The notes under the pieces: generated by a model | Databases searched by the model: none | Told to the model about the DNA's origin: nothing | The model's input: only the letters and a program-made list of their open reading frames with translations | Position numbers and translations under genes: made by a program | Source: Sabellastarte sp. h YS-2021 | Taxonomy: Eukaryota; Annelida; Polychaeta; Sabellida; Sabellidae | Assembly (NCBI GenBank): GCA_964017235.1 | Contig: OZ024934.1 | Span: 88,006,706-88,070,705 of the forward strand | Reading direction: 5' to 3' | Length of the DNA: 64,000 bases | Shown here: positions 23,136 to 32,582 of the stretch, one piece after another | Layout: each line of letters opens with the position of its first letter | Position numbering within the stretch: the stretch's first letter is position 1

Positions 23136-25054
23136 TGTAGCTTATAAAAGCTACATTTAAGTAATTAAAATTTTCAATTTATTTGGTCTTCATTATGTTG
23201 TATTATATAACTACTACAAACGAGGAATATTGTAATTAAGTTCTGCATAAATTAGGAATAATACTAATTTGGCTTTAGGAAAGTTTACAAACAGAAGAAT
23301 ATAAAGTAAAGGTACAATGTGCTGTAGTACATAATTTTGATCTGTAAGGCCAGCCTGGCTATTTTTAGTCACTACACCGATTTAACAGAATTGACAAATC
23401 AGCTTGTTTATAATATTTACAATACAATATTTAGTATTGAAGATCAACATTTCTTATACCGTTGTCTCAAAGGCAAGCTGCTGAAATGTTTATCATTTAA
23501 CTTCACTGTCACCTCCGTACATAGTGGTTTGTCTGTCTTCTCATTTGAATGATTAAAATCAATAAAATGATTGGAATTAAAAGAAAAACTAAGAAAGACA
23601 CAAATTAGATTGATGATACCGATTATGTGATATAGTGCAAATATATACCCAAATATTTAGTGGAAATGACAACGGTAATTCCAGGTTAATTGGGCGATAA
23701 TACCCGCTCGAGTGTCAAATACATTTTGTGGCACTTTTCACAGTTGCACTGGCTCATAGACATGGATGGTTCAACACTTGAGTATCCAATACATCATGTC
23801 CTCCTTTGATGAGAGTTGGAAAAATTTTTTTTCAAATTTTTATCGTTGGTTAATAGAAAGGGTGTTTTGTTGATACTGCTACTCGGTGGAGATGTGTTCC
23901 TCAACCCTGGTCCTCTCACATTGGGTGTTCTGAATGCCACATCCATTAGGAATAAGGGCCCACTCCTCGCCAATATGGTTGCTTCAAATGTCCTTGACCT
24001 TCTCTGTCTTACTGAGACACATATCCGTCCTTAGACTCAGACAGTTTTCTACGGTCTATAACTCCTTCTGATTTTACTTTTCCTTATAGACCCCGTCCCT
24101 CAGGTATTGGTGGTGGTGTTGGTTTCTTTATTAGATCCTCTTACAAACACCATATAATGGAATCTCCTTTCTATCAGTCATTTGAGAACATAGTGGTGTC
24201 AATCAGTCTTCAAAGCCATTCGTTGTTGCTTGCCTGTATCTACCGCCCTCCAGGATCATGTACCATCAACTTTTCGGAAGAATTTATGTCATTTGTTGGT
24301 TACTTGTCATCTATTAAGTCTTCACATTACATCTGTGGCGACCTCAATATCCATGTTGATGTTCGTGATGGTGATGGTTATAAATTTACGACCTTTCTTG
24401 ATTCATGTGATCTGAAACAGTTAGTCAGTCAACCTACTCATCTTCACAGCCACATATTGGATCTCATTCAATCCACCAGCGATCAGGATACTATTCATGA
24501 TGTCAAAATTTGTGATTTTGTATCAGATCACGCACCAGTAAAATGCTCAATTGCCTTACCTGCTCAAATGGCACACATCCCAATTAAAGTTCAATATAGA
24601 AGGTACCACTGTATAAATATGTCTGACTTCCGCTCAGATCTCAAATCTCCAGGAGACACTGTAGTTGATCTCTGTGAACAATATGCACACAATCTGGGTA
24701 ATGTTCTTGATAGGCACGCACCTCTAGTATCTAGACTGACAAAGAAAGATTCTGTGGATTGGTTGTCTGATTATTATCGATGTGCAAAGTCCCTTAGGTG
24801 CCAATACAAGAGAACTTGGTGGTGCATTGCTTGGTGCAATGCACTTGTAAACAAGGATAAGTCTGACTATTACAGCAAATTGATTTCAGACAATAGTCAT
24901 GACTCTAGAAAACTATGGCGTGCACTGCACAAAACCCTGAACAAGGTCTCTGATGTAAAACTCCCATCCCACAAGTCTGAAAAGTCATTGGCTGACCAGT
25001 TTGCTTCCTTTTTTTGAACAAAATTAAGAACATTAGAGACACTTCCATATGCTC

Positions 25055-25220
25055 TGCAGATATTTACAGACGCATCAAAAGAAGGGTGGGACGCTCACTT
25101 AAATGAACGCACTCCAAGGGGAACCTGGTCCCTTCCAGAAAGCAAATTGCACATAAACCACTTAAACTAAAGGCGGTCTTTCTGGCACTAAAAGAGTTCC
25201 AAGACCTCTGTTCAAACAAC
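25055..25220 (+). pseudogene. DIRS-type RNase H segment embedded in the LINE
   Basis: Reads LQIFTDASKEGWDAHLNERT, then RGTWSLPESKLHINHL, and after a one-base deletion LKLKAVFLALKEFQDLCSNN. This is the start of a DIRS-family RNase H: it aligns with the RNase H of the neighbouring DIRS element (LELKAVFLALRHFKDQC at 20622) but is clearly a different subfamily. LINEs of the surrounding type have no such domain between endonuclease and RT. LINE sequence stops just before it (KIKNIRDTS) and resumes just after it (VDPPSHPPKITAF). No target-site duplication or terminal repeat marks the borders. Confidence 0.8.
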
Positions 25221-25552
25221 ATTGGCACTGTAAATGAAGTTGATCCTCCTTCTCATCCTCCAAAAATTACTGCCTTTAGTCAAGTTTCCGAAGATGATGC
25301 TGATAAAATAATTAAAACCTCACTGACTAACTCCTGCCTGTTGGATCCTTGGAAAACATTTCTTATCAAGGAATGTATTGATATATTGCTACCATTGCTA
25401 ACAAAACTGGTCAACTGCTCACTCCTGGAGGGATGCGTCCCCGAGGCTTTCAAATCTGCTGTGGTGATTCCTCTTATTAAAAAGGTGAATCTTCCTTTAG
25501 ACGATCTGAAGAATTATCACCCTGTATCTGGCCTCAGTTTTATATCAAATTG

Positions 25553-25787
25553 AGGGGCCACGGTGGCAGAGTGGTAACACTCTCCCCTCCCACCTCTGAG
25601 GCCGGGGTTCGATTCCCGACATGGCCTCAAGTGGGAAAGCTGGTAGTTGCTTGCTGTTGGTCGGCAGTTTACAGTCCAGAACCCTAACGAACTGTATGTA
25701 CTGGTTTCCTCTGCCCTTCCAACTAACCGTCGTGATATGACCTGTACAGTGTTGAAAGCGACATAAAACCCCAAGTAAATAAATAAA
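25553..25787 (+). mobile_element. Full-length tRNA-derived SINE (main family) inside the LINE
   Basis: Begins GAGGGGCCACGGTGGCAGAG (A box GTGGCAGAGTGG), with B box GGTTCGATTCC at about 25607. The body GTGGGAAAGCTGGTAGTTGC is followed by ACTGTATGTACTGG, GTTGAAAGCGACATAAAACC and the tail AAATAAATAAAT. It is flanked by TATATCAAATTG (25541-25552) and TATATCAAAATTG (25788-25800), a target-site duplication with a one-base change. Removing it restores the LINE reading ISKLVE, so the SINE inserted into an existing LINE. Best-preserved copy here, with both Pol III boxes intact. Confidence 0.95.
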
Positions 25788-26330
25788 TATATCAAAATTG
25801 GTTGAATGTGTGGTTGCTAAGCAGCTGTTAGAATATATTCATGTCCATAACTTAGACAACCCGTACCAGTTGGCATATAAAGCTGGTCACTCAACAGAGA
25901 CAGCTCTCCTCCCCATAAAAATGAAGTTCACTTATCTTTGTCTAGAGGTGAAGATACGGCCTTGTTATTCCTCAACTTGTCTGCCGCTTTTGATACCATC
26001 GACCACTCCACTTTTCTCAGTTACCTCCGTAGTTGGTTTGGCGTTGGTGGCTCTATTCTGAAATGTTTCACTTCCTATCTAACAGACCATTATCAGTCAA
26101 TAAAAATTGGTTCTAGTTTATCTGTTGTTTGCAAACTCCTCTTTGGTGTCCCCCAAGGTTCTGTCCTGGGCCCTTTATTGTTCATTTTACACCACCCCCT
26201 CAGTTTGATTATTGGTAAACATAAAGGAATAAAGTTTCATTTTTATGCAGATGACAGTCAAGTTTACGTGCATTTATCCCATAAGAATACTTCTGTTGCC
26301 TTTGAACAGTTAAACAGGTGCCTCGATGAT

Positions 26331-26515
26331 TTTTTCCTGGCACAGCCTCAAGTGGGAAAGCTGGTAGTTGCTTGCCGTTGGTCGGCAGTTTACACTACAG
26401 AACCCTAACGAACTGTATGTACTGGTTTCCTCTGCCCTTCCAACTACCCGTCATAATATGACCTGTACAGTGTTGAAAGCGACGTAAAACCCCAAATAAA
26501 CAAATAAACAAACAA
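26331..26515 (+). mobile_element. SINE (main family), 5'-truncated, inside the LINE
   Basis: Starts within the body (CACAGCCTCAAGTGGGAAAG), contains ACTGTATGTACTGG and GTTGAAAGCGACGTAAAACC, and ends in a (AAATAAAC)n-type tail. Perfect 11-bp target-site duplication GCCTCGATGAT at 26320-26330 and 26516-26526. The LINE frame continues across it after excision (RCLDD then VKEWM). It is about 530 bp from the other nested SINE. Confidence 0.93.
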
Positions 26516-27473
26516 GCCTCGATGATGTTAAGGAGTGGATGTCAACTAGTAAGCTCAAATTTAATCCTGACAAGACTGAGTTTATCGTAGTTACTTTGAA
26601 AAGACAGAGGGACAAGTTGAATGCATGTTTTCCAATTGATATCTTGGGAAGTCTTCTTTGCCCTGTTGATTCAGTTAAGAATTTGGGAGTGTGGTTTGAT
26701 TTTTCCTTGTCCAAACATGTTCAGAATGTCTGCAAAAGCTGTTTTGTAAAACTCCATGATTTCAGACTCCAAGATTTGTTATATATGAGGATTTTTAAAA
26801 ATGGATTTACTGCTGCAGAAATAAATGCCATGCTAAATTTTGTATGTACCACCTGAGAGACTAATTCACTTTTTATGTAGTTTATGCAACATTCCTGTAT
26901 ATTTTTATTTATAATTTGGTTACTCTATTCATCTGTATTACTATGTGTTTTTTTTCATTTGTTCTTCTTTGTGTAATAAACCAACATCTATCAACTTTGT
27001 GCTTTGTATGATGTAAACATGACAAATATTATGGTATGATATGTTACCTTAATATGTCTTAATGTAATAGTTTTACCACATCACACACTAACTAGTAAAA
27101 CAAGAGTTTGGTAAGCTAGACTAATTATACAGCTTGCCATTTATTTTTTCGCAAAATAGTGTACAAATATTATACCGCCACATAGTGTACAATTATGATA
27201 CCGTTATTGGTTAAATAAGTTGACAATATAAGATAATATACTTTTACTTTTTTTTATTTGTTTAATATTTATTAAAGTAGGAACCCCTTTAGAAAATTTG
27301 ATTTTTTAAGTCATTCCCTTTTTTACTGTGTGTCCTTGGTTAAGGATTTAAGAAGATTCAAACATATAATTGAAAATTGTCTGGCTTCAGAAAATATAAG
27401 GACATTAAGGACAAGTGTCGAATTCTTCTTGTGTTTGATCTTTTAAGGTATAAAATGTTGCTTGTAAACGGCA

Positions 27474-27556
27474 CCCCCCCCCCCCCCCCATGTAAACCCC
27501 TATGTTCTAACATATAATACATATACATATATACATACATATACATATATATGTTA
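27474..27556. repeat. Poly-C run followed by (ACATAT)n microsatellite
   Basis: A run of about 16 C at 27474-27489 is followed by ATACATATACATATATACAT-type repeats up to 27552, immediately at the left border of the palindrome element. Such runs are prone to length error in assembly. Confidence 0.8.
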
Positions 27557-27572
27557 CAGTGAATATGTGTAA

Positions 27573-27714
27573 TCAGGGAATACGCGTATTCCCTGAAAAT
27601 TTCAGTGAATACACGTATTCCCTGAAGTGGTCAGGGAATACGCGTATTCCCTAAAAATTTTAGGGAATACGTGTATTCCCTGGTTTTGATGACCAGGGAA
27701 TACGCGTATTCCCT
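27573..27714. repeat. Array of five palindromes, core AGGGAATACGCGTATTCCCT
   Basis: Palindromic units start at 27573, 27603, 27631, 27661 and 27693, about 30 bp apart. Units 1, 3 and 5 carry the perfect 20-bp palindrome (24 bp in unit 1 with flanking TC/GA). Unit 2 has ACACGT and unit 4 has ACGTGT at the centre, each one CpG transition away from ACGCGT. Two more units lie at 28903-28926 and 28932-28955 near the other end of the element. Confidence 0.93.
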
Positions 27715-27849
27715 AACTAGAAATTGTTGAGAATGCAGCTTTTTATTCTTATAATATATAAAAAATAACTTTTGCTATGGACTCGTGTGTTTATGTACTA
27801 TAACCATTAAAATCTCCCACCATGATTTTACATAACTTTTACTTCACCA

Positions 27850-27922
27850 TAACAACAACAACAACAACAAAAAAAAACAAAAAAAAAAAAACAAAAAAAA
27901 AACAAAAAACAAAAAAACACAA
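27850..27922. repeat. A-rich (CAA)n/(A)nC tract
   Basis: Six or more CAA repeats run into poly-A interrupted by single C. Low-complexity sequence inside the palindrome element. Confidence 0.8.
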
Positions 27923-28989
27923 AAATATCACTTTGCCAAAAGGCAGTATTCATGTCTGTTAACATTGAGCTCTGCAACTAACTTTTATGTAGTTGTGAAG
28001 ACAAGACAAACTGCAACTGATTTTAAAAAAAGCTAAAGAAAGATTTTCAAGAACAGTGTACTATTTTGTAAATATTAAATGATGTTTTAATAGGTTAGAA
28101 AATGACACATCTCAATCTGTTTGGTTTCCTAGTCCTTTGATTTAACTGTATAAATGTCCAGTATACAGGTCAATAATAGCCAATAATGATGATTGTGTTG
28201 AGAGTCAGGGGAAGCAATGTAGCTTGGTACTGAATTTAAAATTTAAATATATTTTGACAAAATATAATACAAGAAGCTGACTATTCACAATACGACATAT
28301 TTATTTATTAAACAATATCAATGCTTATAATTTATTAGACACCAACTTGTCATAGCAGTTTTCTCTCAAGGCTTAAAGTATTAATTAAACAATTTCAGTT
28401 AATCCAATTGGCTTCCCAGTCCTGTGATTTGTCTTTATTTTGCTCTTTGATCTTTAATACTTTCAATTACAGAGAAGTCATCCATTCTACAGTGGTCAAA
28501 CAGGTGGGTAAGGTTAAAGAAATAATCCCTTTGTTATTATAAATTCAAGGGAAGCCATTCAGTCTGCAACTAAATATGTGTTTTGTGTCAAAAATATTTG
28601 TCAGGGATCCATAACTAAATTTCTATTAATTCAAAGCAACCGTCTATTTCAAATATTCTAAAATAGACAACTGTGTCAAACTAAAAGTTAAAGTTAAGAT
28701 TTTTTGAGCAGGATATATAAACATGAAATTTAAATCACAACATTCATATAATCTCTACCCAAAGGTTAATTATTTAAAAAAGCAATTTGCATATAATCTA
28801 TACACAAAAGTTCAATATTTAAAAGCACTAAAAACAGATGACCCATTACACATATTCACTGATTTCAGTTCAGTGAATATGTGAAGCTATTACTAGACAA
28901 AACCAGTGAATACGCGTATTCCCTAAAATTTTCAGGGAATACGCGTATTCCCTGATTACACATATTCACTGTAACATATACATACATAT

Positions 28990-30025
28990 AAAGTTTCTCA
29001 AACTGAAATTTGTTATGGCATTACGCGTTGTGCAAAAAAACATACCACCTAATCAATCCACCCTTCCTCCACCAACTGTAAAAGGCAACCCCTCCCTGCA
29101 GTATCTTTAAGGAAGTGCAATCACACATTTACGTAAGACTTGCTGCAGGACCAAACACATATTTATTCAGGCAAAAGCACTGTTGTGTAAAGGTAAGGTT
29201 CATTTGTTTAACACAATTTTATAGTGACTTATTGTGTTTGGGAGATGTTCCAAATATGATTCATATCGTTTTCAGAGCTTTTGTCCCCCAGAGTTAGTTT
29301 GAGGGGTTAGATATCTTGCAGAATATGTATTCCATTCAGGTTTCTGAAGTCAAGTTGTTATAGCCTATTTTGAAGTGTGTGTGTCTGTCTACAGTTTCAT
29401 TTATACTCTATTTTGAGCAGAAATAGGCACAAGACATAAGTTCAGTATTTTATCAGAAGTATATTTTTATTTTAGTTTCAACATGGTCACCAGTGAGCCT
29501 CTATCTTTCATTAAGGTGAAGTTCAGTTACTACTCTTCTAGTATAGTGCTCGGTGGGTCAAATAGAGCTTCGAGTCTTGAAGTAATGGATGCATTGCACC
29601 GAGTGTAATTATACAATTAAAAACTACAATATGCGAATCTTTTGTCAATGTCATTTAATACTGTATTTTATTATCCACTCAAGGGGTATTTTCTTAAAAT
29701 ATGGGACAGGCAATGACACATGTTTTTTCACACATGACACCACCCCATGCTTGTGTCTTTCCGTGAATTTGGCTTGTTAAACATTGAAGTAAAATTAAGT
29801 ATCCCTCATTAGACATATTTAATATATCAGATTTTTACTCTCTGATCTTTTTGGGGTGATTTTCATACCCCTTTAGAACATTTTGACAAGCAACTTTGCC
29901 AGGTGATCACTATTTAATAATGTGTGAAGTATTGTATATTTATACTCAGCATAATATCTCCCTGTACTGACATTCCCCAAACTGAAAGTCAGGTTCAGGG
30001 CTGACTATTTTTGAATGTCCCTATA
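28990..30025. other. Non-coding stretch without recognised features
   Basis: AT-rich sequence. Open frames at 29115-29297 and 29589-29780 show no recognisable domain. No RNA gene or clear repeat. Confidence 0.4.
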
Positions 30026-30029
30026 GGAG

Positions 30030-30188
30030 GTTCTTTTACCTGCTACTGGAGATGGGGCCCAAAGACTGAGGCCCGTAATTTTGAGTGGTTATCCAAGCCA
30101 CTATCTACCTGCTTGTACCTGGGTTTGAATCCAGGTCCTCTGTGCTCTTAGGCGAGTGTGTTACCCACAAGGTCACAGTGGCAGGTAT
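30030..30188 (-). mobile_element. tRNA-derived SINE (third family), minus strand
   Basis: On the minus strand, GTGACCTTGTGGGTAACACA is a Pol III A box and CTGGATTCAAACCCAGG is a B box with its T-arm stem still able to pair, about 45 bp apart. This gives a tRNA-like head of about 75 bp followed by an unrelated body (CAGTCTTTGGGCCCCATCTC). I see no convincing target-site duplication. A true tRNA gene is unlikely, because the acceptor and anticodon arms do not close. Confidence 0.65.
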
Positions 30189-30704
30189 GACAAAATAACA
30201 CAATAACAAGAACTTTTTGAGCTTTTGTATATTTTACAACAGTAACCTACTGTCTACATTTGAGTGTTTATTGCAACATCAAATTCATTTATTATGAACC
30301 CATTGTTTGACCCAACAGAATGTGTCAATGTTCTGCCTTTCAACGATTACAAACCAGATAGCCTACAATTTTTCATAGCATTTGTAACCATGGCAAAAGC
30401 ATCAATACCAGTAAGTATTCACTTTTGGTGATTCACACACAAAAGGAAAGTTTCTAACATCTTTCCCCACCTTGTAAAAGTTTGTCCAGAAAACATTTCA
30501 CATCATTAAAAGTATATTTACACAACAAAAATACAAGCATATTCCATTATACAGTTACATTACATTAGTGAACACAAATCTAAACTTTGTATTTGCTTAT
30601 GAAATGTTGTTATAAGAACAGCCATTGTGAGGCAGGGTTTACATTGTTAAAACAATTCTGCCATCACCTCATTTGAAAAAACCCAAAGACTACATGATAT
30701 CACA

Positions 30705-30932
30705 GGACCAAGGTAGCAGAGTGGTAATACTCTTGCTTTTCACCTCTAAGATCGGAGTTCGAATCCCGGCTTGACCTCATGTGGGAAAGCTGGTAGTTGC
30801 TTGCCGTTGGTCAGCACTTTACAGTACAGAACCTTAACCAACTGTATGTACTGGTTTCCTCTGCCCATAAAACTACTCGCTGTGACATGACCTACAATGT
30901 GTTGAAAGCGGCGTTAAAACCCAAATAAATAA
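30705..30932 (+). mobile_element. tRNA-derived SINE (main family), near full length
   Basis: Head CCAAGGTAGCAGAGTGGTAA (A box) and GAGTTCGAATCCCGG (B box), body GTGGGAAAGCTGGTAGTTGC, then ACTGTATGTACTGG, GTTGAAAGCGGCGTTAAAAC and an AAATAAATAAAT tail. Short direct repeat ATCACA at both borders (30699-30704 and 30933-30938). About 228 bp; both promoter boxes remain close to consensus. Confidence 0.9.
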
Positions 30933-31085
30933 ATCACACACCAAATCTTCCTGCAGCACCCGTACTGTTGACGACATCACAAAACAAACCATCTGCCTGA
31001 GTATTTCTGTTGCACTGAATCATGAAAATCAGATCTAGAGATTTTCACTGTATATTTGTCTTTGTTCCACATGTCCATATTTATC

Positions 31086-31230
31086 TCCTATAGGAGGTTA
31101 TGTTTTGAGTGTGCTTGCTTGTCGCTCTGCCTGTTTGTGTGTGCTTGCAATAACTCTCAAAGTAATGAACAGATCTTTTCAGGTCCTATTTTGAATGTAT
31201 TTTCGATGACTTTTAGTCTAATTTACTGAT
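31086..31230. repeat. 5' portion of a dispersed AGGAGGTTATGTTTT repeat
   Basis: CCTATAGGAGGTTATGTTTT followed by repeated TTGTNTGT words and AACTCTCAAAGTAATGAACA resembles the start of the element at 36196-36684 (CCAAGGAGGTTATGTTTTCG, TGTCTGTTTG, then AAACTTATAGACGGATT). Only the beginning is present here. Confidence 0.5.
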
Positions 31231-31289
31231 GACAACTGAGGAACATCCAGACCATTCTGGATAGACGATTTCGCACATGTGCATATGAA

Positions 31290-31680
31290 TTTCCTACTAC
31301 AGTAACCGAAGGTGTGGTCCACAGTGTACATAAGGTTGTGATTCGGTCATCTTTCAGTGTAATGCGGCGACATAAGGTTAGTTAAGGTATTGGTCATTTC
31401 GCCGAAGGTGAGTTAAGGTTAATGGAGGTTGTCTCAGTGTCCAACGTTTACAGTACTGTTACCCTACTGTTATTGACGGTTAAAACACCGTGTCCAAACA
31501 GTGGCCGGCCATCCGCTTGTGGTGTGAACAACTCGAACAAAATGGGGTGACCTGGGGGTGGGTGGGTGGTTCCGCCACCAAGAAAAACTTCTAACCGCGG
31601 GACAACCGCCAGTAGTGTGATAGGGGCATTAACAACAAATCAACCAAAGTGGACGGAATGTTAACACAACCTTTGAATCA
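31290..31680. other. CpG-enriched, GC-richer patch
   Basis: This stretch has many CpG dinucleotides (for example AACCGCGGGACAACCGCC near 31592 and GGCCGGCCATCCG near 31503) in a background where CpG is rare. It also repeats ATAAGGTTAGTTAAGG / GAGTTAAGGTTAATGG words at about 31371 and 31409. No open frame or RNA family is recognisable. It may be a young, unmethylated or recently inserted segment, or a promoter for an unseen transcript. Confidence 0.4.
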
Positions 31681-31914
31681 ACGATACTTTTATGATTTAA
31701 GAATAAGCATTTTTAAAGATCTATATATATAAACACCAAGCCGACCACTCCACCTTTAAAAGTAATTCCAGAGGAATTACAAACTCTTATTTTAAAACAA
31801 GTATGTAGTTTAGCTTGAGACATTTGAGTTTTCATATTTTTACTACAGCTTCATTTTACAACAGTTAAAAACTAACTTGACTTAACACATTTCTTGTGAA
31901 TGGGGAATCAATCG

Positions 31915-32480
31915 TTTATTCTAAACTTTACAATATGAATGATATTTAGCTGGCATAAACATAAATATTACAACAGTTAAATTTTACAGTAAATCTCAAT
32001 ATTTGTGAGTGTTCGAACTAAAAAATATAACTATATACATGACAACATTAGATTTAAACATTATAGTGAATTTCAATAGATACATTTATTTCTTACTGAC
32101 AGTTATTGACAAAGTGAAGAAAATAAAATGTTAACTTTACAATATTAATGAGGTTTAGCTGACATAAAAGTCAAAAATATTACAACAGATAAGTTTTACA
32201 GTAACTATCTATATTGTGATAGTTTTAAATTCTGAACAATATATATTAAATATTACAGTAAATATGTATTGATGCATATGGTTGTTATTGTCTTTTATTG
32301 AATAATGATCATACATTCACTTTATAATATTGGCGAAATTAAGTTGGCAAAAAAACATTTTACAGATAAATTTTACGGTAAATATTTATATTTTGATGGT
32401 TTTAAAACCTAATGATGCAAATATATGCATGACAAGTTGACAACATCAGATATCAAACATTATAGTAAATATGTATTGAT
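31915..32480. repeat. Three-unit tandem repeat, period about 190-210 bp
   Basis: Each unit contains ACTTTACAATAT(G/T)AATGA, a TAGCTG(G/A)CATAAA or AGTTGGCAAAAA block, ACAGNTAAATTTTACAGTAA and a TATAGTAAATATGTATTGAT block. Units start near 31921, 32132 and 32317 and are diverged by roughly 20-30%. The array lies just downstream of the GPCR stop codon and could be part of its 3' untranslated region. Confidence 0.7.
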
Positions 32481-32582
32481 TCATAGGAAAATTAGCATAA
32501 ACGTTCAATATTTGATACTTAGGGAACTATATTAGTCCTAGCAACTCTTTGAAAACCTTGATATTTGCTGCTCATCTTCCTT

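Larger units (their letters stand above)
17113..23180 (+). mobile_element. DIRS-type tyrosine-recombinase retrotransposon, structurally complete, coding regions decayed
   Basis: About 6.07 kb. It has inverted terminal repeats (17131-17268 and 22998-23135), an internal complementary region (22833-22935) matching both extreme ends, and, in order, gag-like, RT-RNase H and tyrosine recombinase sequences. That architecture is diagnostic of DIRS elements, which replicate through a circular intermediate and integrate with a tyrosine recombinase instead of a DDE integrase. The outer ends fall near 17113-17118 and 23180, judged from where the match to the internal region stops. Terminal repeats are about 95% identical (7 differences seen in 138). 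All ORFs are frameshifted and the RT active site reads YLDN instead of YLDD, so it is dead. It could have been mobilised in trans while its ends survived. Confidence 0.92.
23816..26990 (+). mobile_element. Non-LTR retrotransposon (CR1/L2/Jockey-like LINE), decayed, with nested insertions
   Basis: One ORF2-type protein is spread over several frames. The endonuclease start is LLILLLGGDVFLNPGPLTLG (about 23868) with TSIRNK and CLTETHI. The endonuclease body is at 24157-25017 with CIYRPPGS, GDLNIHVD and the SDHAPVK box at 24523. The RT is at 25250-25550 (LLDPWKTFLIKE, VVIPLIKKVNLP), 25788-26330 (YQLAYKAGHSTETALL, DTIDHS, GVPQGSVLGPLLF, YADD at 26244-26255) and 26520-26860 (KLKFNPDKTEFIV, SVKNLGVWFDFSLSKH). 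It was split by SINEs at 25553 and 26331, and contains a DIRS-like patch at 25055-25220. Stops at 24031 and 25015 and frameshifts make it inactive. The 3' thumb is largely missing. Confidence 0.88.
27551..28977. mobile_element. Palindrome-rich element bounded by terminal inverted repeats
   Basis: The left end ATGTTACAGTGAATATGTGT and AATCAGGGAATACGCGTATT continue into CCCTGAAAATTT. The right end (28927-28977) is the reverse complement of the same sequence, giving perfect arms of about 50 bp and similarity beyond. The flanks are CATATA-rich, so the target duplication is unclear (TA or longer). The interior has no transposase that I can recognise and no open frame over 60 codons. It holds an A-rich tract (27850-27922) and clustered palindromes just inside each end. 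By form it is a non-autonomous DNA transposon; the superfamily is unknown. Confidence 0.75.

Noticed and set aside
23816-24034. Reading the NPGP-containing frame as a separate small gene
   Set aside because: GGDVFLNPGP followed by TSIRNK and CLTETH is the N-terminus of the LINE endonuclease, cut short by a stop at 24032.
25553-25625. tRNA gene candidates from A/B box matches here and at 30.7, 10.35 and 30.1 kb
   Set aside because: Acceptor and anticodon arms do not fold, and the sequences run into shared SINE bodies with tails and target duplications.
27573-27714. CRISPR-like array (short repeats with about 30-bp spacing)
   Set aside because: Spacers are only 6-10 bp, the repeats are full palindromes, and the context is a eukaryotic mobile element.
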